Origin: Charina bottae
Taxonomy: Eukaryota > Chordata > Lepidosauria > Squamata > Charinaidae
DNA length: 64,000 bases
Direction of reading: 5' to 3'
NCBI GenBank assembly: GCA_023362775.1
Contig: JALMGJ010000012.1
Span: forward strand, 19,977,501-20,041,500
How positions within the stretch are numbered: position 1 is the first letter of the stretch; the number at the start of each line of letters is the position of its first letter. The notes beneath the pieces are model-generated. The model did no database searches. It was given only the letters and a program-made list of their open reading frames with translations, and was not told the origin of the DNA. Both the position numbers and the translations under genes were made by a program. Shown one piece after another: positions 22,540 through 33,990 of this stretch.

Positions 22540-22708
22540 CAGTGTTTCTCAACCCTGTTCACTTTAAGATGTGTGGACTTCAACTCCCAGAATTCCCCAG
22601 CCAGCATGCTTGCTCCCAGAAGTCAGGGAGTAGAAGTCCACGGGTGGCTGGGGAATTCTGGGAGTTGAAGTCCACACATCTTAAAGTGGCCAGGGTTGAG
22701 AAACACTG
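22540..22708. mobile_element. hAT MITE, CAGTGTTTCTCAACC family (long form)
   Basis: Left CAGTGTTTCTCAACCCTGTT, right GGTTGAGAAACACTG, both arms carrying the TGTGGACTTCAACTCCCAGA block. About 40 bp of extra central sequence is present. Flanks GCCTAGAA and GCCAAGAG are a 6-of-8 TSD. Confidence 0.9.
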
Positions 22709-22984
22709 GCCAAGAGGGAAGGTTTAGGCAAGTCCCAGGGAGACCAGGCCAGGGGAGGAGTGAGGGGCACAGGGCCATCCCCCGTTATCTCATAAATGCA
22801 CTTTGGAGTACTTTCCCTCTTGGCTGCCCTAAAGACACCACAAGGACCTGTTTGCTCTCCTCGAATGCCTCTACGGTACTATGGAAAGGCATTTACCTAA
22901 AAGGGCAGTAATGCTGTTTATGGACCTACATGAAGGCTTTCCCGATGCTTTTCTGCAAATGGAAGAGCTGGCACTTTGCTTTTC

Positions 22985-23202
22985 TGCTTTTAAGAGGAGA
23001 TTGGGGTCCCTAACCAACCTCAGATTAGTCTTGTCTAGTACTTTAAATTGGACTTGAAAGCAAATCAGTCACCAGTGTGGTGACCGCAACAGACACTAGT
23101 GCTGTTAAACCTGCCTGACACATTTTGGACCATTTCGAGTTCCTGAGCTGTCTTCAAAGTTAGCTCCATGTAGAGTGCAATAGAGTAGTCTATACTGTTA
23201 TC
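22985..23202. repeat. LINE-like dispersed repeat interrupted by a hAT MITE
   Basis: GTACTTTAAATTGGACTTGA, AATCAGTCACCAGTGTGGTG and TAGAGTGCAATAGAGTAGTC correspond to a dispersed repeat common in lizards (probably part of an L2/CR1 LINE). It appears to continue at 23575-23625 beyond the inserted MITE. Class uncertain. Confidence 0.5.
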
Positions 23203-23210
23203 CACTAGTG

Positions 23211-23566
23211 CAGAGCTTTCCAAACTGTGTGTCGGGACACGTTAGTGTGTCGGCTGCAGTGTCTGGGTGTGTTGCAGCTGCTGCTGCCTCCGAGTCCTGC
23301 CAGGATTCCGTGCAGGTCCTAGTGCCTGCCTTGTGCCCTGCTGCCTCCAAACCTGCCCTGCCAGGATTCCGTGCAGGTCCTAGTGTCTGCCTTGTGCCCT
23401 GCTGCCTCCAAACCTGCCCTGCCAGGATTCCGTGCAGGTCCTAGTGCCTGCCTTGTGCCCTGCTGTAAGAGTGTGTCGCGAAATGATGCCCTGCTGTAAG
23501 AGTGTGTCGCAAAATGATGAATGTCTAAAAAGTGTGTCACCAACATGAAAAGTTTGGAAAGCTCTG
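23211..23566 (-). mobile_element. hAT MITE, CAGAGCTTTCCAAACT family, copy 3
   Basis: Inverted relative to copies 1 and 2. Exact 8-bp TSD CACTAGTG at 23203-23210 and 23567-23574. About three internal repeat units, plus a short duplication near the right end (TGCCCTGCTGTAAGAGTGTG occurs twice in 23456-23510). Confidence 0.95.
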
Positions 23567-23625
23567 CACTAGTGCCTGGACTCAAGTATCTTGGCTATTG
23601 TCTCTCTTCCCTGCCCAATGCTGAG

Positions 23626-24104
23626 ATGTGTTTTATTTCTATTTAAATTAAAATCTTTAAACATTGGGAGGAAGACTCGTACATTCACCTACAGAAACTT
23701 GATGCAAATATTTGTCATCTTTGGCCTCTTTTGGGGTGAAGTGTGCTAATAACATGATTTCAGGCATTAACATTCCTCAGTAGGACCAAAACACATAGTG
23801 GTAGGAAAGGCCTGGCTGAAGCAAGAAACTTCCACCTTAATTTAAGATGAGCTAAGAGTATCCTTTTCACTTGTCTTCTGCAAAGCTTGTGACTTCCTAG
23901 GTGTTGAATGTATCTCCCAGAATTCATGGGATAAATTAAATAGAAATTGGAATTAAAATCACTTGGAGAAACATCATGACCATATACTGATGGTACAACT
24001 TTGATGGCTGGAAGGGGGAATGACTTAAGGAATTTCTTATTGAAGGTGGACGAAAAGAGTACAAAAGTGGATCTCTGAATATTAAAAAACAACACCTCCC
24101 TCCC
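23626..24104. other. Intergenic, nothing recognised
   Basis: No supported feature. Confidence 0.4.
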
Positions 24105-24835
24105 CTCGCCCCATTACATCAACAGGTAATGCCAAGCCAGTGCAAGTAGGTAGAGAAGAAGTTGAAGTAGTAACAAACCTTATCTTCCTAGGCTAAAAAA
24201 AAAATCATAGGGATGGTGACTGTAGACATGAAGTAAAGAAACTTCTGAAAGACGTTGATGGATCTAGACCAAATATGGAAGTGCAGGGACATCAAACTGA
24301 CAACAGAGGTCCATATTGTCAATGAAGCTAAAGCTTAAATATTTTGGACACATAATGCAAAGGTTCATTGGAGAAGACTTGATGCTTGAAAAAATGAAAG
24401 GCAATAAAAAAAACAAGAGAAGGTGGTTAGATACCATAACTGATTTATTTATTTTATTTATTTAATTTTTATCCCTCCCTTATTATTTTTCTAAATAACT
24501 CAAGGTGGCGAACATACCTAATACTCCTTCCTCCTCCTCTTTTCCCCACAACAGCAACACTGTGAGGTGAGTTGGGCTGAGAGAGAGTGACTACCCCAAG
24601 GTCACCCAGCCAGCTTTCAGGCCTAAGGCGGGACTAGAACTCTCAGTCTCCTGGTTTCTAGCCCGTTGCCTTAACCACTAGACCAAACTGGCTCAAACCA
24701 CTAGACCAAACCGATGACACAAGTGTAGGCCTACAAGAACTCAAAGAAGCCCATACTGACAGGCAATTCTGGCAAATGATGCTCATTGGATCACAAACAT
24801 TAGGAAGCAGCTGAATCACCAAACAACAGCAACAA
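24105..24835 (+). mobile_element. BovB/RTE LINE fragment split by a SINE
   Basis: In shifting frames the + strand shows TNLIFLG, then DGDCRHEVKK (usual DCSQEIKRRLLLGR), DIKLTTEVHIVN, then LNILDT (a shifted form of the KYFGHIM segment) and KKTREGG. It resumes after the inserted SINE with LQELKEAHTDRQFWQMMLIG. The order is that of the RTE C-terminal third. Heavily decayed. Confidence 0.65.
24441..24704 (-). mobile_element. tRNA-derived SINE inserted in an RTE fragment
   Basis: Minus-strand head (complement of AGCCAGTTTGGTCTAGTGGT), B-box region, AGCCAGCTGGGTGACCTTGG-type body and a tail of TTTATTTATTTTATTTATTT with CCTCCCTTATTATT. The head end is partly duplicated (ACCACTAGACCAAACTGGCT then ACCACTAGACCAAACCG). 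Confidence 0.85.
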
Positions 24836-25354
24836 CCCTTTTAACCAATCTTCTGCAACTGGGGTTTTCCAGGGGTGTAAAACTGCATCTTTTGGAATTC
24901 CTAGCCGAAACAGGTAGAGGACATTAGGTTAGAGGTGCTTGTTTTGGGCAGAAATAACGGGCCTGAAGGTAGGGGTTCTCAGGGGGTAAAGTCTTGCTGG
25001 AGAACGAGGCAGAATATTCTCTGGCAAATCTGCGAGTTCCCGCGTTTGGCTTTTTACCGTTTGCTCCAGGATGACTTTTTTTTTTGGATTAGCCTTGCTA
25101 AAGGAGCAACATGGATTTCTCTTGATAAAGATATTTTGACACATGTTTGGATTAAAGTGCCATCTGCACAGCTGCTTCTTGTATGCTGGTATTTACACAG
25201 CCAAAATTGGGTTAGAATGTGGGATCATTCATATTCTTGCATTTTTAGTAGGGTATTATGTGAGTTGTGCTGAGAGTTTTATTGGATGTTTGTCCTGTTT
25301 GTAGTAGTGGGAGTAACTCAGGAATTAAATAACAATGAATCTGGGGATGTCTTC
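24836..25354. other. Intergenic; MITE-like remnant near 24845-24915
   Basis: CAACTGGGGTTTTCCAGGGG and TTTTGGAATTCCTAGC resemble an old hAT MITE. Otherwise nothing recognised. Confidence 0.35.
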
Positions 25355-25425
25355 TCGGAAATAAGCCCCACTGAGTTCAGCAGGGTTTACCCTGAACTAA
25401 AGGATTATAGAATTGCAGCCTAAAT
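25355..25425. repeat. Short ancient dispersed repeat
   Basis: GGAAATAAGCCCCACTGAGT then AGGATTATAGAATTGCAGCC matches a short repeat widespread in reptiles (related traces near 6381, 10930, 19710 and 56505). Class unknown. Confidence 0.55.
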
Positions 25426-25949
25426 ATCCATTATCTGGCATAATAATGGATATTTTATCTATCTCCCTCCGTATCTACTGTAAAGAGTCCAAGATTGATT
25501 TGATTTTTACTGAGAAGCAATTCCCCTTTAAAGAGCTCTTTCTCACATGCTGGCTTGACAGTGACAGCATGCTGGCCAACAGCCAGTCTGGCTAAACGTT
25601 TACTGGGTAATTTGTAGCCTATTCACAGTCTGAATTGAGGGCTGGTTGTCTCCAGATTCAATTCAAGCTTGTGCTTTTGCTTTCTTTTCTAATTGTCATG
25701 AAAATGGAGGATTTCCTTGAGAATGGGGAGGGGAGCAGTAAATGACTGTGAACAAATTACAATTAACTGATGTAAATAGAGGTTAATCCAGTGCATTAAC
25801 TACAAAGCAGCAGCAGCAGCAGCAAGTCTGAAGTTTCAAAGAGCTGGGGTCACTAAAACAAAAATAAAATTTGCTAGCATGCTCTAGAAGAGGAATCAGT
25901 TAATGCTAGCCCATCCTTCCCTTACACAGGATCCTCCAGATGGATGGAT
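25426..25949. other. Intergenic, repeat-poor; possible conserved element
   Basis: No repeat recognised apart from a short CAG run at about 25807-25824. TAAT-rich with balanced composition (AATTACAATTAACTGATG, GAGGTTAATCCAGTGCATTA). Conservation untested. Confidence 0.3.
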
Positions 25950-26312
25950 GGATTGATTGATTGATTAATTAATTAATTAATTAATTTCTATCCCGCCTTT
26001 ATTATTTTTATACATAACTCAAGGCGGCAAACATACCAAATACTCCTTCTTCCTCCTATTTTCCCCACAACAACCACCCTGTGAGGTGAGTTGGGCTGAG
26101 AGAGAGGGACTGGCCCAAGGTCACCCAGCTGGCTTTCATGCCTAAGGCAGGACTAGAACTCTCAGTCTCCTGGTTTGCCATTGGCTCCTTCCTAGGGCTG
26201 AGAGAGAGGGACTGGCCCAAGGTCACCCAGCCGGCTTTCATGCCTAAGGCGGGACTAGAACTCTCTGTCTCCTGGTTTCTAGCCCATTGCCTTAACCACT
26301 AGATCAAACTGG
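25950..26312 (-). mobile_element. tRNA-derived SINE with an internal tandem duplication
   Basis: Same SINE type as 24441, minus strand. It begins with a simple tail of GATT and AATT units (about 25950-25986), then CTATCCCGCCTTTATTATTT. The block from GGGACTGGCCCAAGGTCACC to TCTCCTGGTTT occurs twice (about 26107-26175 and 26207-26277), so the copy is about 100 bp too long. Confidence 0.87.
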
Positions 26313-26423
26313 CTTTCTCAACCTTGGCAAGTTGAAGTTGTGTGGACTTCAACACCCAGAATTCCCCAGCCAGTATGTGTTGAAGTCCACACATCTTCAA
26401 CTTGCCAAGGTTGAGAAACACTG
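26309..26423. mobile_element. hAT MITE, CAGTGTTTCTCAACC family, left end decayed
   Basis: TTTCTCAACCTTGGCAAGTT then TGTGGACTTCAACACCCAGA, right end GGTTGAGAAACACTG. It abuts the head of the preceding SINE. No clean TSD is visible, so the left boundary is approximate. Confidence 0.85.
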
Positions 26424-26506
26424 GATTAGACTAATGTTCACATAATCCCTGGACAGTATGGATTTGGCCATACTGGTCAGGAATGGTGGGTTGACTGCAG
26501 GATGTT

Positions 26507-26645
26507 CAAAAAGTCAAGATGATGGTTGCAACCATGCAATCAAAGCTCTGCTGCTTGTTAACATGCATCATGCATGTGATACACATTTTAAAAATGGGCG
26601 GGGCTTTGATTCCACTGTTGTGACCATCATCTTGACTTGTGTGGT
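26507..26645. mobile_element. MITE-like inverted-repeat element, unassigned
   Basis: AAAGTCAAGATGATGGTTGC at the left and GTGACCATCATCTTGACTT at the right are imperfect inverted repeats of about 30 bp, extended by GCAATCAAAGC against GCTTTGATTCC. The size suggests a DNA transposon derivative. No TSD was established. Confidence 0.55.
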
Positions 26646-28165
26646 ATTTTTTTAACCATCCTTGCAGACAGAGGTGGGAGGCTGCTAACATTTATAATCT
26701 TCTCTCCATGCACTAGGCCAAAACGAAAATGTTAAAATGTGGTGAAACAAACTTACATTAAGTTATGATAGGAAAAACTGCATAATTTTTGTACTGGTAT
26801 CAATGGCACTTCAAAGCTTCAACTTTTATAATTTGTTTCTCTCCAACAAAGAAGCTCAAACAAAACAACGCTATAGTGCCGTCATTAAAAATGTAAAAAT
26901 ATCAGAATGCTTAAAAAAATCTGGTCATTTGTACAAACCTGGATAATCTTACTGAGTGCACGTCAGTAAATTAGGATCATCCTGGGCTGTGAACTTTCCA
27001 AGTTTTGAATGTTGAAATATTCTATTGGATTTACCCTGCCCAATTGATAAAAGGCAGGTTGGAAATACATGAATAACAAGTAGAATTAAAGTCACATCAG
27101 AGTACCCTATGTAGTAGGACACCATGTTTGGGCTGCAAACTAATAGATGCACCCCACCCCGCTTTTAAAGGCCATCTGGGTTTATGCAAGCCCGACATGG
27201 TAGCTGTATTATATAGCAGTAAATTAACAGGCTTGCTGAAACAGGAAAGCTTTTCGAGTGCCAGAAGAATACAAATGTAGGAGTAGATAATGTAACCTCT
27301 TGGGGCAGGGCGGACAAGTTTTTCCAGGGTGAGAGTGCAGTGTCATTAGAATTTGATAACTTCAAACAAATTCTGTGATCAAAAATACACTTGAGCCATT
27401 CTTTATCCCTTCCATTAATCTGAGAGTAATAAATTCAGTGCTCATTCTCTTAGGTGATTGCTGGGTAATTGAAAAGGGATGTGAACTGTAATTATAAAGT
27501 TCATTTAGAAAGGAATGGTTCAGAATGGGGTTGTGCACAAAGAGATTGTTGCATACGGTAGACACTACCAAATAAGACTGGCCTTGTTTGCAAATGCAAT
27601 GTTGGTAGAGTAGATGGTGCTGTGCCCTTAAAAAGACAGAACTTTTTTCCTAAGTGTTGTAATTCAATCTCTGTCCTGATGTGCTAGTTTTCTTCTTGCA
27701 GCATTGTATACAAGGGAAGACGAACATTTTGGTTTATCATCATAGTGCTGCAGACCATGCATAGTTCAAGCCAGTGAACATTGGAATGAGTTCAACAGGT
27801 TGATTCTTTTTGTTTTAAATTCGTCTCATCCTGAAAAAGATAAATGTGCGTAGGTACAGGTCTCTGTGCACTGTCCTCATCTCAGTGCCCTTGGCTCTCA
27901 GTTCTCCTCTTCTATTTGCATTTGCATCAGTGTGAATCCAAATCCCCCTGAAATGGACATCTGATAAATCATCCAGCTGCATAAAGAGTTCTATTCATGG
28001 CCAAGGAGTAGTAATAAATAACAGTAATTTTATTTATCATGTGCTTATAACTAAGTACAGTAAAAAAAGTAATGCATATTATAACATACTACGATCAATT
28101 TTAATATCACAATATAAAATAGGGTGCCTTTATGGTAAAAGGCCCATGACATATAATAATATAAA
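26646..28165. other. Intergenic, nothing recognised
   Basis: AT-rich, no gene. TTTGCATTTGCATCAG near 27917 is an octamer-like site only. Confidence 0.4.
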
Positions 28166-28497
28166 AGGTAAAGGTTCCCCCCGCACATTTGTGCAGTCGT
28201 GTCCGACTCTACGGGCCGGTGCTCATCTCCGTTTGTTAGCCAAAGAGCCAGCGTTGTCCAAAGACGCTTCCACGGTCATGTGGCCGGCATGACAAACGCG
28301 GAACGCTGTTACCTACCCACCAAAGTGGTACCTATTCATCTACTTGCATTTGCATGCTTTCGCATTGCTAGGTTGGCAAGAGCTGGGGCGAGTGCGGGAG
28401 CTCACGCCGCACACAGGGCTAGGGATTCGAAACTCCGAACTTGCGATCTTCCGATCAACAAGCCTGGCGTCTTACCCACTGAGCCACCACGCCCCCT
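28166..28497 (-). mobile_element. tRNA-derived SINE, full length
   Basis: Minus strand. The head near 28497 is the complement of GGCGTGGTGGCTCAGTGGGT (A box) with AGTTTCGAATCCCTAGC (B box), followed by a TCTTGCCAACCTAGC body and a GAGTCGGACACGACTGCAC tail ending CCTTTACC. Same family as 39283 and 60164. Confidence 0.92.
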
Positions 28498-28689
28498 TTT
28501 TAAAAAAAAATTTGTTAATTTAATTTTGTAAATTTAATTGTTTTAAGTAGGGATGAGCAATATCCCATTTGGGATCTCCCAAATCCCAAAAATGCGTGTG
28601 AAGTATGCAAATATCTATTTCCTTTCTATACTTGTCGAAGTACAGTATAATATAAATAGGATTATATACTTACGATTTATTTAGAATAC
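28498..28689. other. A/T-rich intergenic
   Basis: Nothing recognised. Confidence 0.4.
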
Positions 28690-28880
28690 TTCTAAATAAA
28701 CAAGGAAATATATTTTATTTATTTATATTTATTTAAAAGCTTTATACGGCCACCCCTTGTATGTAGCATAACCCTGAATGGCTCATAAAAACAACAATAA
28801 AAATTTAAAGAAACAAAAAGCCGCCATCAAAAAATCTCAGCACCCCAAAAACGAGCATTCCTCCATCCATCAACATCTAG
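28690..28880 (-). repeat. Retroposon tail fragment
   Basis: TATTTATTTATATTTATTTA then AAGCTTTATACGGCCACCCC and ACAACAATAAAAATTTAAAG look like the reverse complement of a common reptile SINE/LINE 3' end. Related short tails lie near 11955, 33220, 38022 and 59330. Confidence 0.5.
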
Positions 28881-30123
28881 GTTTACTGGGCTTCAGCCTT
28901 ACTCTAACCCAATTACTATGTACTTTATAATGGCATAGAAACATAGAAGGTTGTCTGCAACTGCACTTGTTTCCCTCTTGAGGAGGAGGAGAGAAATATC
29001 TGATGGATCATTAGAATAGCTTCTCAAGGCTGCCCTCTGAAAGTCAGAGTTCAAAGCCTGGGGTGCTCCAAAGTTTTTCACGGTTGGTTTCCAGGTCATT
29101 GGCTTGATAAGATTCTCAACTCTCCAGCTACCAATGGTCAAAGGGTCTCCAAGATGTCCAAGCTGGCCTGGCTCAAATCTTGTTTTAAGCCATCGAGAAC
29201 AAAGTTGGTTTTTCATTTCGATGCAAATAGCTTTATGCATACGTAGTGGGCGACGCTGTTAATATTAAAATTGATTTTAAAAGGACTTGATGCTAAAGAG
29301 GAATAATTTACTAAGTTAGTGTAGCAGGCTTACTGAGAAAAGCCAGTCTGACCTATTGTAAGAAAATCAAGTCCTTTTTTTAAAAAAAAAAAAAGTAAGA
29401 AAAGTGGGTCTTCAGGAAAAAAAATACTAGTACTGTTAATAGAAAACAGATTGCATGGAAGTGATCAATCCTGTGGTACATGCTCCACTGAAACAGGTAG
29501 GATTTAAATGGAAACTTTAGCTTCTTCCTAAATCCTTCCACCGCAAGTTCAATTGACTCCTTCAGGTTTGCTTTGCAGTTATGATTGAGCAAAACAATGG
29601 TAACAGCAAACTGAATTTGCCCCATGCAACGTTCATTGTATGCAACAAGTAACCTGCATTAAGGAAGGGCCTTTGTCTGGACGGAATTGTGAACCTCGTT
29701 CATCTCAAAGCATGCATCCAGATACTTTAAGAGCGTTTTCCACATATGCCTGGTGGTGCATGTTCGCATTGGTTCGTACACAGCTGCTTTTGTATACAGT
29801 GTGTATACAGTGACATATTCTATTAACTTTCTTTAGGGGCTTTGTGCTGGTTCATGTTGAACCTTCTAGCTCTGGGTGACCTGCTGAAACCTGAAGGATT
29901 GCTTAATGGGCTCTCTCTCTTTAAATACCAGCTCCCTTCCCTTCCACAGCCAGCAATGACAGCTCTCTCATTTGAGATGATGATGCAGAAGGAACATTAG
30001 ACCACCAGGTGGGGTAATCTGACCAGAAACCAAAGAAGCACATTATGTTTATTATGATGAAGTGTACGGAAAGTTTCAGTGCCAGAGTATCTTGACATTT
30101 TCCCTGTAATTAAGTCAGACCAG
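28881..30123. other. Intergenic, nothing recognised
   Basis: Poly-A/T run near 29375-29395. No gene or nameable repeat. Confidence 0.4.
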
Positions 30124-30500
30124 TGGAAGAGCTGTGCTGGATCAGACTAAAAACCCACCTAGAATACGATTCTCACAACAGCCATTCACATGCCTTGACA
30201 AAGCCAAGAAATTCAACCTGAACATCTTCCAGCCTATGTCCTTTCAGAACTGTGACTGGAGACAATATATAGCCACCATGGTATTAGGCTATTTCTGCAT
30301 ATTTGTTTTCTCCCTCTTCCAAAGTTAGCAGATGTACATGTAAATTTGATATAAATAAATAAAATAACACCACTATTATGTGGTAGCAAATTCCATAATT
30401 TCACCATGCATGTGGGAAAAATTGTTTCCTTCTATCCTAACTTCCCACCATTCAGCTTCATTGGATGGCCCCAAAGTTCTAATACCAAAATTTGCAGGTG
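30124..30500 (+). repeat. Unclassified dispersed retroposon-like repeat, copy 2
   Basis: Opens with AGCTGTGCTGGATCAGACTA and CCCACCTAGAATACGATTCT and closes with GTAGCAAATTCCATAATTTC and CCCACCATTCAGCTTCATTG. The same family as 3555-3870, but this copy keeps the 3' block. Confidence 0.6.
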
Positions 30501-30756
30501 GTATGAGGTGGGGTGTCAGAAGTTGCATATATAACTGCATCCATGCTCACACCCCCACAGTTGCATATATGAGCCTCCCATGATCCAGAACACTATACAG
30601 CCTTATTATCTACCACACAAGTAACAGAATATTAACATTTACTGAGTATTGATAGTGAGAACTAATGGCTAAGAATCTAAATAATGTATATATGCATGTA
30701 TTTAAAACATGTATACACTATTTCCCATTTTTTTTAAAAAAAAACCCAATATGCCG
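30501..30756. other. Intergenic, nothing recognised
   Basis: No supported feature. Confidence 0.4.
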
Positions 30757-30845
30757 TAGCGTAGGCCTGGGCAACCTGTGGTCTTCCAGATGTTGCTGAT
30801 TTGCAACTCCCAGCAGCTCCAAGCTGCATGACCAGCTGTGGGGTA
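30757..30845. mobile_element. One-sided hAT MITE fragment
   Basis: TAGGCCTGGGCAACCTGTGG, CTTCCAGATGTTGCTG and GCAACTCCCAGCAGC are the left half of a MITE common in reptiles. The right end is missing. Confidence 0.6.
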
Positions 30846-32740
30846 TGAAGGGTTGTCATTCAACAGATTTGAGGTGTAGGTTTTCTCTGCATAAACCAGT
30901 TGAACTGGATCTGAAGAGAAACACACTCTGGCCTTTGTCATGGCCCTGGAGAATAAGTCATTGGAAGGATATACCTACTCTTTGCCATTAAGAACTTTTT
31001 GGCAGAGATAGAAGCTGATTGAACTTCACCCATATGCAAGAGAAGATTCTTCTGCTTTGATATTTGTTTCCTCTACCATCCCCATTCCTTTTTGTGAAAT
31101 ATAGAAAATATTAGATGCTTCTGAAGTATTAAATAATATGAATCTATCCCTTAATAGGTTAATTTCATGAAGCTAAAGTGAGACATACAGTGCTAATAGC
31201 AAAATGGGGAAGACATTTTCAGATTTTGATCCTCTTCTTATGTCTGTGATTCCTTTCCAGTTGGAAGGGGAGAGATCTGGAAGCATGTAAGACATACTGT
31301 ATTAGTGGGGGGGGGGACAAACCTGCAACATCCTGAGCCTATGCAGAAGATATTAATGGATTCAGGTATATCAGTGAATAACATATAGGACAAATACATA
31401 AAGCCGTGTAGTCCAACTAGCAGTCAGTCATCTTCCCTTGCCATCTGTATCCTGAAGATCATTTAATGTAGGGCTGTTGCTCATATTAGGAATTGTGACG
31501 TGTCACGAGCTCTCCCACAAAATGGCTTCCGAGTTGGGTAAGGAAGGCTTGAACATTCACAAAGATGATTGCCATGGTAATATAGGTTAGCCACAAAATG
31601 CCCAGTACTGTAACTTGAAGATGAATTGCCGAAATTGATCCTCTCTACTTCATCGAGGCTCAGGTTTCTATCTTCCACTCTATCTTTTCTTTGTCTTTTT
31701 TTCTGGGCAGGTAAAAAACTGGGTTGCAGCTATCCACCAGTCTTATTTTCTAAAAATACTTAGGAGCCTATTATGAGGCCTAGGAGCATTCTTGGAAATA
31801 AAGATGATTCTACAGCATTAGCATTTTGCTTTGCAACAGGCCAACTTCTTCATTTAAAAAAAAATTACAACCATCTTTTAAAAAGTTAGGATAGGGAGAT
31901 GATCAAGTTCAAAGAATGTACAGTATCTGTGGTCATATTGAACACAACAGGCTGCCTACCCCTGCTTTAACTAGAACAGTAAGTAATTTTGGACTTCCTG
32001 CATGCAAAATCTATTAAGATTCTTACTTCCCGTACCTATTTTTGGCAGCAAAAATTCCTCCAAATAATTGCATAACCAAAATGCATTTAAATAAATACTT
32101 GTTTTTATGCACATGTAAACTTTCTTTTTGCATCACACTTCAATAGCACCATGTTCTCTAATAATGATTTGAGAAAACTGGACCAAGAACCTGTTGTAGT
32201 AGTTAAGCTTTTGTCTCATATGGCCTACAGTTTTAAATTAGTAAAAACGTTTGTTCAATTTTCACATCAGTTATGCCTTAAAACAACACAGCATCTGCTG
32301 AACTTCATAGATAATATGAACTAGGTTATTTATGGGAGGCATAATTTAGAAATCTGGAATTATGTGACAATCTAAAAGAAATCATCATGGAATTATGCTG
32401 GTACAGACTTTGTTCTCCAATGTGGTCCAATTACATGGTATTACTTTGCTTTTTAGCAAGTGTGTCCTTATGAAGGAACTACCAGCATAATTCAATTAAT
32501 TTCAGATGAAGAAGGCTACTGATTTCCCTTTTCATTGCATGTTGATTAAACATTATTTGGTTTTTCTCCAATCTGGTACCCTAAAGATATGTTGGATTAC
32601 AACTCTTACAATTTCCATTCCTTGTGGGAATTATGGCATGTATAATTCAACACATCGGGAGAGGATCAGTTGGAGAAGGATAATCTAAAATTTAAGAAGT
32701 TTAATTGCCCCTCACTTTATTTTTGCAAGTATATGATCTC
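30846..32740. other. Intergenic, nothing recognised
   Basis: AT-rich. A G-run at about 31306-31316 and a one-sided MITE trace near 32565-32650 (GGATTACAACTCTTACAATT). Confidence 0.4.
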
Positions 32741-32753
32741 ACCTCCATTCAGT

Positions 32754-32892
32754 CTGTAGCTTGAATCATGTCAACTGGATTTCTATTTTCTTAATGGAAA
32801 CGTTTCGCTCCTTATCCAAGGGGCTTCTAATCCAGTTGACATGATTCAAGCTACAGACAATTCCACCTGGATGACTGAGAACCTTCATAGAC
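32754..32892. mobile_element. Palindromic element with 13-bp direct repeats
   Basis: Arms 32753-32780 and 32830-32857 are perfect 28-bp inverted repeats (core GCTTGAATCATGTCAACTGG) around a 49-nt centre holding AACGTTTCGCTCC. The 13-bp direct repeat ACCTCCATTCAGT lies at 32741-32753 and 32893-32905. On the minus strand the centre reads GGATAAGGAGCGAAACG, a motif shared with repeats in fishes and reptiles that may be Penelope-derived. Class is inference. Confidence 0.6.
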
Positions 32893-32905
32893 ACCTCCAT
32901 TCAGT

Positions 32906-33304
32906 GTTTGCAAAGGTTTGTCAGATAATTCTGCCTGAGACAGATTAACCTAGTTAAGAATACTTTGACATTCAGAAACAAAATAACTGCCCAGTTGATG
33001 TCAAGTGCTTTACAATAGTTCTCTGTTCAATTCACAAGCATACGCCATCATTCATGAGCTAGGATTTGACATTCAATTTCTGTATGGATTTAACAGTAAA
33101 GGAGAGATTTGCCTGATACCACCCCACTGAGTTTTGAGCCCAGTTTTCAGAAGTCCAAGTTCCAATTACTAAGAAAAGCACAGGATTCCTGTAATCATCT
33201 GTCAAAAGGTACGTTTGTTTGTTTGTTTATTTATTAAATTTCTATGACTGCCCATCTCCCCCTCAAGGAGGGACTCTGTTGCATTACTTCCTGTTCTTTT
33301 CTGT
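32906..33304. other. Intergenic; short retroposon tail near 33210-33270
   Basis: TTTGTTTGTTTGTTTATTTA then GACTGCCCATCTCCCCCTCA resembles a retroposon 3' end on the minus strand. Confidence 0.4.
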
Positions 33305-33540
33305 GGCCCAACTAGGTGACAGCATCCTGTCACACTTAACAGGTCTCAAAAAGCTAAGCAGGATTAGACGGAGTCAAATCTTAAATGGGAAACCACCAGG
33401 AAATTCTCAGCCTTCCTAGACTGGGGCGTCAAAATATATCCTGGAAGAAGATAGTGGTAAACCCCTTTCCTATTGCTGCCAAGACCACCATGGATGGGTC
33501 TAGCAAATCACAAGAGGTCTAGCTCAGCTTGGAGAAAACT
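33305..33540 (+). mobile_element. 5S rRNA-derived SINE
   Basis: AAAAAGCTAAGCAGGATTAG, then TTAAATGGGAAACCACCAGG correspond to the internal control region of 5S rRNA (usual AAGCTAAGCAGGGTCGGGCC and GATGGGAGACCGCCTGG). The body ends with CCTATTGCTGCCAAGACCAC. Decayed, non-functional as rRNA. Confidence 0.82.
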
Positions 33541-33560
33541 TTACCTTAATCCCCTCCATA

Positions 33561-33724
33561 AAGGTAAAGGTAAAGGTTTCCCCCGCACATTTGTGCAGTC
33601 GTGTCCGACTCTAGGGGCCGGTGCTCATCTCCGTTTGTTAGCCGAAGAGCCAGCGCTGTCCGAAGACGCTTCCACAGTCATGTGGCCGCATGACGCACGT
33701 GGAACGCTGTTACCTACCCACCTA
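33561..33724 (-). mobile_element. tRNA-family SINE lacking its tRNA head
   Basis: Minus-strand 3' half of the 39283-type SINE, from the CCTTTACC tail to the GGTAACAGCG region. An 11-bp TSD, TCCCCTCCATA, lies at 33550-33560 and 33725-33735, so the copy was inserted already 5' truncated. Confidence 0.92.
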
Positions 33725-33735
33725 TCCCCTCCATA

Positions 33736-33990
33736 ACCAGCCCCAAATCTGCAGGGGAAAGGCAAGGCAAGGCAAAGGCAATGCACCGCTTTGAAGCTGA
33801 GTGGTAGAGTACCTGCTTTTTATGTTGACTTCCTGTCATCTGTATTAGGGCTATCAGGAAGCAGATGATGGGTATATCTGTGGGCCATGTGGGACAAGTA
33901 GGAATGGTATGCCATGCCGTGTAGGGTAATTTCAGTTTCTGTAATGCCCCCAAATTACAAAGTTTGGGGGTCATCCTGGGAAATTAAAAC
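33736..33990. other. Intergenic, nothing recognised
   Basis: No supported feature. Confidence 0.4.

Noticed and set aside
33305..33540. A functional 5S rRNA gene
   Set aside because: Only part of the 5S sequence is present, with many changes and a SINE body; the same holds for 57030.
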